From: Paracoccaceae bacterium
Lineage (GTDB): Bacteria > Pseudomonadota > Alphaproteobacteria > Rhodobacterales > Rhodobacteraceae
Direction: 5' to 3'
Length of the DNA: 8,138 bases
NCBI GenBank assembly: GCA_024304875.1
Contig: JAMWZF010000125.1
Span: 1-8,138 of the forward strand
This document shows, piece after piece, positions 5,642-8,138 of this stretch. The number at the start of each line of letters is the position of its first letter. The stretch's first letter is position 1. A program made the position numbers and the translations under genes. The notes under the pieces are model-generated. The model was not told where the DNA came from and did no database searches. It was given only the letters and a program-made list of their open reading frames with translations.

Positions 5642-6481
5642 ATGCGCCTCTTCCTCCTCACCGCCCTCGCGATGACGGCCTTTGCCGCCAACTCCACTCT
5701 GAACCGCCTGGCGCTGGCGGAGGGCGAGATCGGGCCGGCGGGCTTCGCCGCCCTGCGGGTGGCCTCGGGCGCGGCGGTGCTGCTGGTGCTGATGACCCTG
5801 CGCTCCCGCGCCCTGCCCCGGCTGACCCGGCCCGACTGGGCCGCGGTCGCCGGGCTGACGGCCTACATGCTCGGCTTTTCCTTCGCCTATGTGTCGATGG
5901 ACGCCGGGGTCGGGGCGCTGGTCCTGTTCGGAGGCGTGCAGCTTTCGATGTTCGCCGGCGCGCTGCTGGAAGGCACGCGGCCCCGTGCACGCCGCTGGGC
6001 CGGCATGGCCCTGTCGATGACCGGCCTCGCGGTCCTCGCCCTCGCCGGAGGCCCTGCCGCGCCGCCGCCGCAGGCGCTCGGCCTCATGGCGCTCGCCGCC
6101 CTCGGCTGGGGGGTCTATTCGCTGGCGGGACGCAAGGCCCGTGACCCTCTGAGCGCCACGGGGCGGAACTTCCTCTATGCCCTGCCCCTCGTCCTCGCCG
6201 CTCTGCTCCTCTGGCCAGACCCTGCCACCGCCACGGCCCGCGGCATCGCCCTCGCCATCCTCTCCGGCGGCGTCACTTCCGCCCTCGGCTACGCGCTCTG
6301 GTACGCCCTCCTGCCGACCCTCGGCGCGACACGGGGCGCCCTCGCCCAGCTCTCCGCCCCCGTGCTGGCACTCGGCATGGGCGCGGTCTTCCTCTCCGAG
6401 CCGGTCACCGCCACCGCGCTCCTCTCCGCCGCCTTCATCCTCGGCGGCATCGCCCTCGGCCTCTGGCGCGGAAACGATTGA
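5642..6481 (+). CDS. DMT-family (EamA) transporter
   Basis: The 279-residue protein is very hydrophobic with about ten membrane segments, arranged as two repeats of five, the normal layout of EamA-type drug/metabolite transporters in the inner membrane. The first half starts MRLFLLTALAMTAFAANSTL, with N17 and the following region typical of EamA entrance helices, and contains YMLGFSFAYVSMDAG and ALVLFGGVQL. The second half has LGWGVYSLAGRKA, TSALGYALWYALLP, LSAPVLALGMGAVFLSEPVT and a final helix FILGGIALGLW. The SAPVLA to FLSEPVT stretch is a strong EamA hallmark. The substrate cannot be told from sequence; exporters of amino acids or metabolites are common here. GAAAGG (5631-5636) lies five bases before ATG 5642. 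It begins just after the mmsA hairpin and 33 bases before ybdK, suggesting a transcription unit with ybdK. Confidence 0.92.
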   Translation: MRLFLLTALAMTAFAANSTLNRLALAEGEIGPAGFAALRVASGAAVLLVLMTLRSRALPRLTRPDWAAVAGLTAYMLGFSFAYVSMDAGVGALVLFGGVQLSMFAGALLEGTRPRARRWAGMALSMTGLAVLALAGGPAAPPPQALGLMALAALGWGVYSLAGRKARDPLSATGRNFLYALPLVLAALLLWPDPATATARGIALAILSGGVTSALGYALWYALLPTLGATRGALAQLSAPVLALGMGAVFLSEPVTATALLSAAFILGGIALGLWRGND

Positions 6482-6514
6482 CGGCGCAGGCCCGCCCGGC
6501 GCAGCCTGATCCCC

Positions 6515-7624
6515 ATGAGCGATGTGCCTGAATTCACCCTCGGAATCGAGGAAGAGTACTTGCTGGTGGACCGCGAGACCGGCGCGCTCGCCACGGTGCC
6601 CGAAGCGATGATGACCGCCTGCGAGAAGGTGCTCGGCGACCAGGTCAGCCCCGAATACCTGCAATGCCAGATCGAGATCGGCACCGGCGTCTGCCGCACG
6701 ATCGACGAGGCAAGGCAGGACCTCACACGCCTGCGGACGGTCATCAGCGAGGAGGCCGCCAAGCACGGCCTCGCCCCCATCGCCGCCTCCTGTCACCCGC
6801 TGGCGGACTGGAAGGAACAGCACCATACCCGCAAGGAGCGCTACGACCAGCTGCGCGACGACCTCGCCGGGGTGGTCCGGCGGATGCTGATCTGCGGGAT
6901 GCACGTGCATGTGGGCCTGGGGTCGGACGACCTGCGCGCCGACCTGATGAACCAGCTGAGCTACTTCCTGCCGCACCTCCTCGCCCTCTCGGCGTCCTCG
7001 CCCTTCTGGCAGGGGCAGGACACCGGCCTCGCCTCCTACCGGCTGACGGTCTTCGACAACCTGCCCCGCACCGGCCTGCCGCCCCTGATGACGGACTGGG
7101 GCGAATACCAGAGGTCGGTGGACGCGCTGATCGACATCGGCGTGATCGAGGACGCCTCCAAGATCTGGTGGGACCTGCGTCCCTCCTCCCGCTTCCCGAC
7201 GCTCGAGGCGCGGATCATGGACGTGCAGCCCCGGCTGTCCCACGCCCTGTCGCTGGCCGCGCTGGTCCAATGCCTCGCCCGGATGCTCTGGCGGCTGCGC
7301 ACCGCGAACCAGCGCTGGCGCCGCTACGACGCCTTCCTGATCGGCGAGAACCGCTGGCGGGCGCTGCGCTACGGCATCGGCGGCGGGCTGATCGACTTCG
7401 GCCGGGGCGAGATCGTGCCGGTGCCCGCGCTGGTGGAAGAACTGATCGACCTCGTCGCCGCCGACGCGCACGCCCTCGGCTGCGAGGCCGAGATCGAGGG
7501 CCTGCGCGACATCGTGCAGGGCGGCACCAGTTCGGACCGCCAGCGCGCGGTGGCCGAGGACGCGGGCGGCAACATGAAGGCGGTGGTGGATCACCTGATC
7601 GGGGAATTCACCGCCGACCTGTGA
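6515..7624 (+). CDS. ybdK: YbdK-type carboxylate-amine ligase (GCS2 family)
   Basis: The 369 residues match the YbdK family (E. coli 372), a branch of the glutamate-cysteine ligase superfamily that joins a carboxylate to an amine using ATP. E. coli YbdK has only weak glutamate-cysteine ligase activity and its true substrate is unsettled. Motifs visible are TLGIEEEYLLVD at 8-19 (E12-E14, likely metal ligands), QIEIGT near 52-57, ICGMHVHVGLG (126-136) with H130 and H132, and WWDLRPSSRFPTLEARIMD at 218-236 with E231 and R233. All core motifs are intact, so it should be active. No good Shine-Dalgarno precedes ATG 6515; translation may depend on the upstream transporter, 33 bases away. The pairing with an EamA transporter suggests a product or substrate that is moved across the membrane, which is inference. 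Confidence 0.95.
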   Translation: MSDVPEFTLGIEEEYLLVDRETGALATVPEAMMTACEKVLGDQVSPEYLQCQIEIGTGVCRTIDEARQDLTRLRTVISEEAAKHGLAPIAASCHPLADWKEQHHTRKERYDQLRDDLAGVVRRMLICGMHVHVGLGSDDLRADLMNQLSYFLPHLLALSASSPFWQGQDTGLASYRLTVFDNLPRTGLPPLMTDWGEYQRSVDALIDIGVIEDASKIWWDLRPSSRFPTLEARIMDVQPRLSHALSLAALVQCLARMLWRLRTANQRWRRYDAFLIGENRWRALRYGIGGGLIDFGRGEIVPVPALVEELIDLVAADAHALGCEAEIEGLRDIVQGGTSSDRQRAVAEDAGGNMKAVVDHLIGEFTADL

Positions 7625-7633
7625 CGGCTCGTC

Positions 7634-7662
7634 TGGACAATCGGGCCGGGCTCCGAAATAAA
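7634..7662 (+). promoter_or_regulatory. promoter of acyl-CoA dehydrogenase gene
   Basis: TGGACA (7634-7639) matches five of six bases of the -35 consensus. After exactly 17 bases comes AATAAA (7657-7662), matching four of six at -10. It lies in the only AT-rich patch of the region, right after the ybdK stop, and the predicted start near 7669 leaves a leader of about 26 bases. Confidence 0.6.
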
Positions 7663-7663
7663 A

Positions 7664-7675
7664 GAACGAGTGTTC
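7664..7675. promoter_or_regulatory. candidate TetR-type operator
   Basis: GAACGAGTGTTC has inverted arms GAAC/GTTC around four bases and differs by one base from the GAACGNNCGTTC pattern seen at many TetR-family sites. It directly follows the candidate -10 and overlaps the predicted start of transcription, the classic place for a repressor. No regulator gene is visible in the window. Confidence 0.45.
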
Positions 7676-7694
7676 AATTCCGAGGGAGGCGGGA

Positions 7695-8138
7695 ATGGAC
7701 TTTGCCCTGAGCGAGGAACAAGAGGCGATCTATCAGATGGCCCATGGCTTCGGCCAGGCCGAGATCGCGCCCCATGCGCGGACCTGGGAGGCGGAGGGGA
7801 CCATTCCCAAGGCGCTCTGGCCCAAGGTGGCCGAGCTTGGCCTCGGCGGGATCTACGTCTCCGAGGAGATGGGCGGCTCCGGCCTGACCCGCCTCGACGC
7901 CACGCTGGTCTTCGAGGCGCTGTCGATGGCCTGCCCCTCGGTCGCGGCGTTCCTGTCGATCCACAACATGTGCGCCCGGATGATCGACGCCTTCGGCTCG
8001 GACGAGATGCGCGCCCGTCTCCTGCCCGCCGCCTGCGCGATGGAGACGGTCTATTCCTACTGCCTGACCGAACCCGGAAGCGGCTCGGACGCGGCGGCGC
8101 TGAAGACGAAGGCCGAGAGGACGAACGAGGGCTACCGC
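7695..8138 (+). CDS. acyl-CoA dehydrogenase, isobutyryl-CoA type, 3' end missing
   Basis: The first 148 codons are present; the gene runs off the right edge. Acyl-CoA dehydrogenases use FAD to introduce a double bond at the 2,3 position and pass electrons to electron-transfer flavoprotein. The N-terminal helical domain is clear (MDFALSEEQEAIYQMAHGF, then GLGGIYVSEEMGGSGLTRLD). The stretch FLSIHNMCARMIDAFGS and then YCLTEPGSGSDAAALKT (FAD-binding TEPGSGSD) closely resembles human ACAD8, isobutyryl-CoA dehydrogenase, more than general short-chain or glutaryl enzymes. That would place it in valine catabolism, turning isobutyryl-CoA into methacrylyl-CoA, in keeping with mmsA upstream. The catalytic Glu lies outside the window. 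GGGAGG (7684-7689) five bases before ATG 7695 fixes the start. Own promoter and operator candidates precede it. Substrate assignment is inference from sequence resemblance. Confidence 0.93.
   Translation, partial: MDFALSEEQEAIYQMAHGFGQAEIAPHARTWEAEGTIPKALWPKVAELGLGGIYVSEEMGGSGLTRLDATLVFEALSMACPSVAAFLSIHNMCARMIDAFGSDEMRARLLPAACAMETVYSYCLTEPGSGSDAAALKTKAERTNEGYR

Noticed and set aside
5567..7594. A 675-codon open frame on the minus strand opposite the transporter and ybdK
   Set aside because: It is antisense to two well-recognised genes, has low-complexity Gly/Arg/Glu/His composition and no family motifs; such frames arise from GC-rich third positions.

Overview
The window is GC-rich, densely coded DNA with strong GC bias at third codon positions. 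The gene set (a gap gene preceded by a tiny membrane-protein gene, coaD, a small DUF1127 gene, and mmsA close to an isobutyryl-CoA-type acyl-CoA dehydrogenase) suggests an alphaproteobacterium, most likely of the Rhodobacterales. That assignment is inferred from protein style and gene content; there is no rRNA marker here.

Left part (1-1930, + strand): the 3' end of a DUF4329-type gene whose residues form a JAMM-like metal site, an unannotated 47-residue single-membrane-segment protein (618-761), and type I glyceraldehyde-3-phosphate dehydrogenase, closed by a textbook intrinsic terminator at 1899-1930. Middle part (1935-3867): a complete ccdAB type II toxin-antitoxin operon on the minus strand, a divergent 53-residue DUF1127 protein on the plus strand, then coaD (coenzyme A synthesis) and a two-CBS-domain protein, both on the minus strand. 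The ccdA/DUF1127 spacer holds a perfect 10-bp-arm inverted repeat and a second compact palindrome.

Right part (4071-8138, + strand): mmsA (methylmalonate-semialdehyde dehydrogenase), a DMT/EamA transporter, a YbdK-type carboxylate-amine ligase, and the first 148 codons of an acyl-CoA dehydrogenase that resembles isobutyryl-CoA dehydrogenase. The outer two enzymes belong to valine catabolism (isobutyryl-CoA to methacrylyl-CoA early; methylmalonate semialdehyde to propionyl-CoA at the end). The two genes between them are not known valine enzymes. A GC-rich terminator-like hairpin separates mmsA from the transporter, and the acyl-CoA dehydrogenase has a good candidate promoter of its own with a TetR-type palindrome at the expected start point, so this is probably not one simple operon.

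I found no RNA genes, CRISPR arrays, insertion sequences or phage genes. The most notable items are the JAMM-like motif in the DUF4329 protein, the ccdAB module with its palindromic upstream region, and the promoter/operator before the acyl-CoA dehydrogenase. I see no clear evidence of an entirely new multi-gene system.
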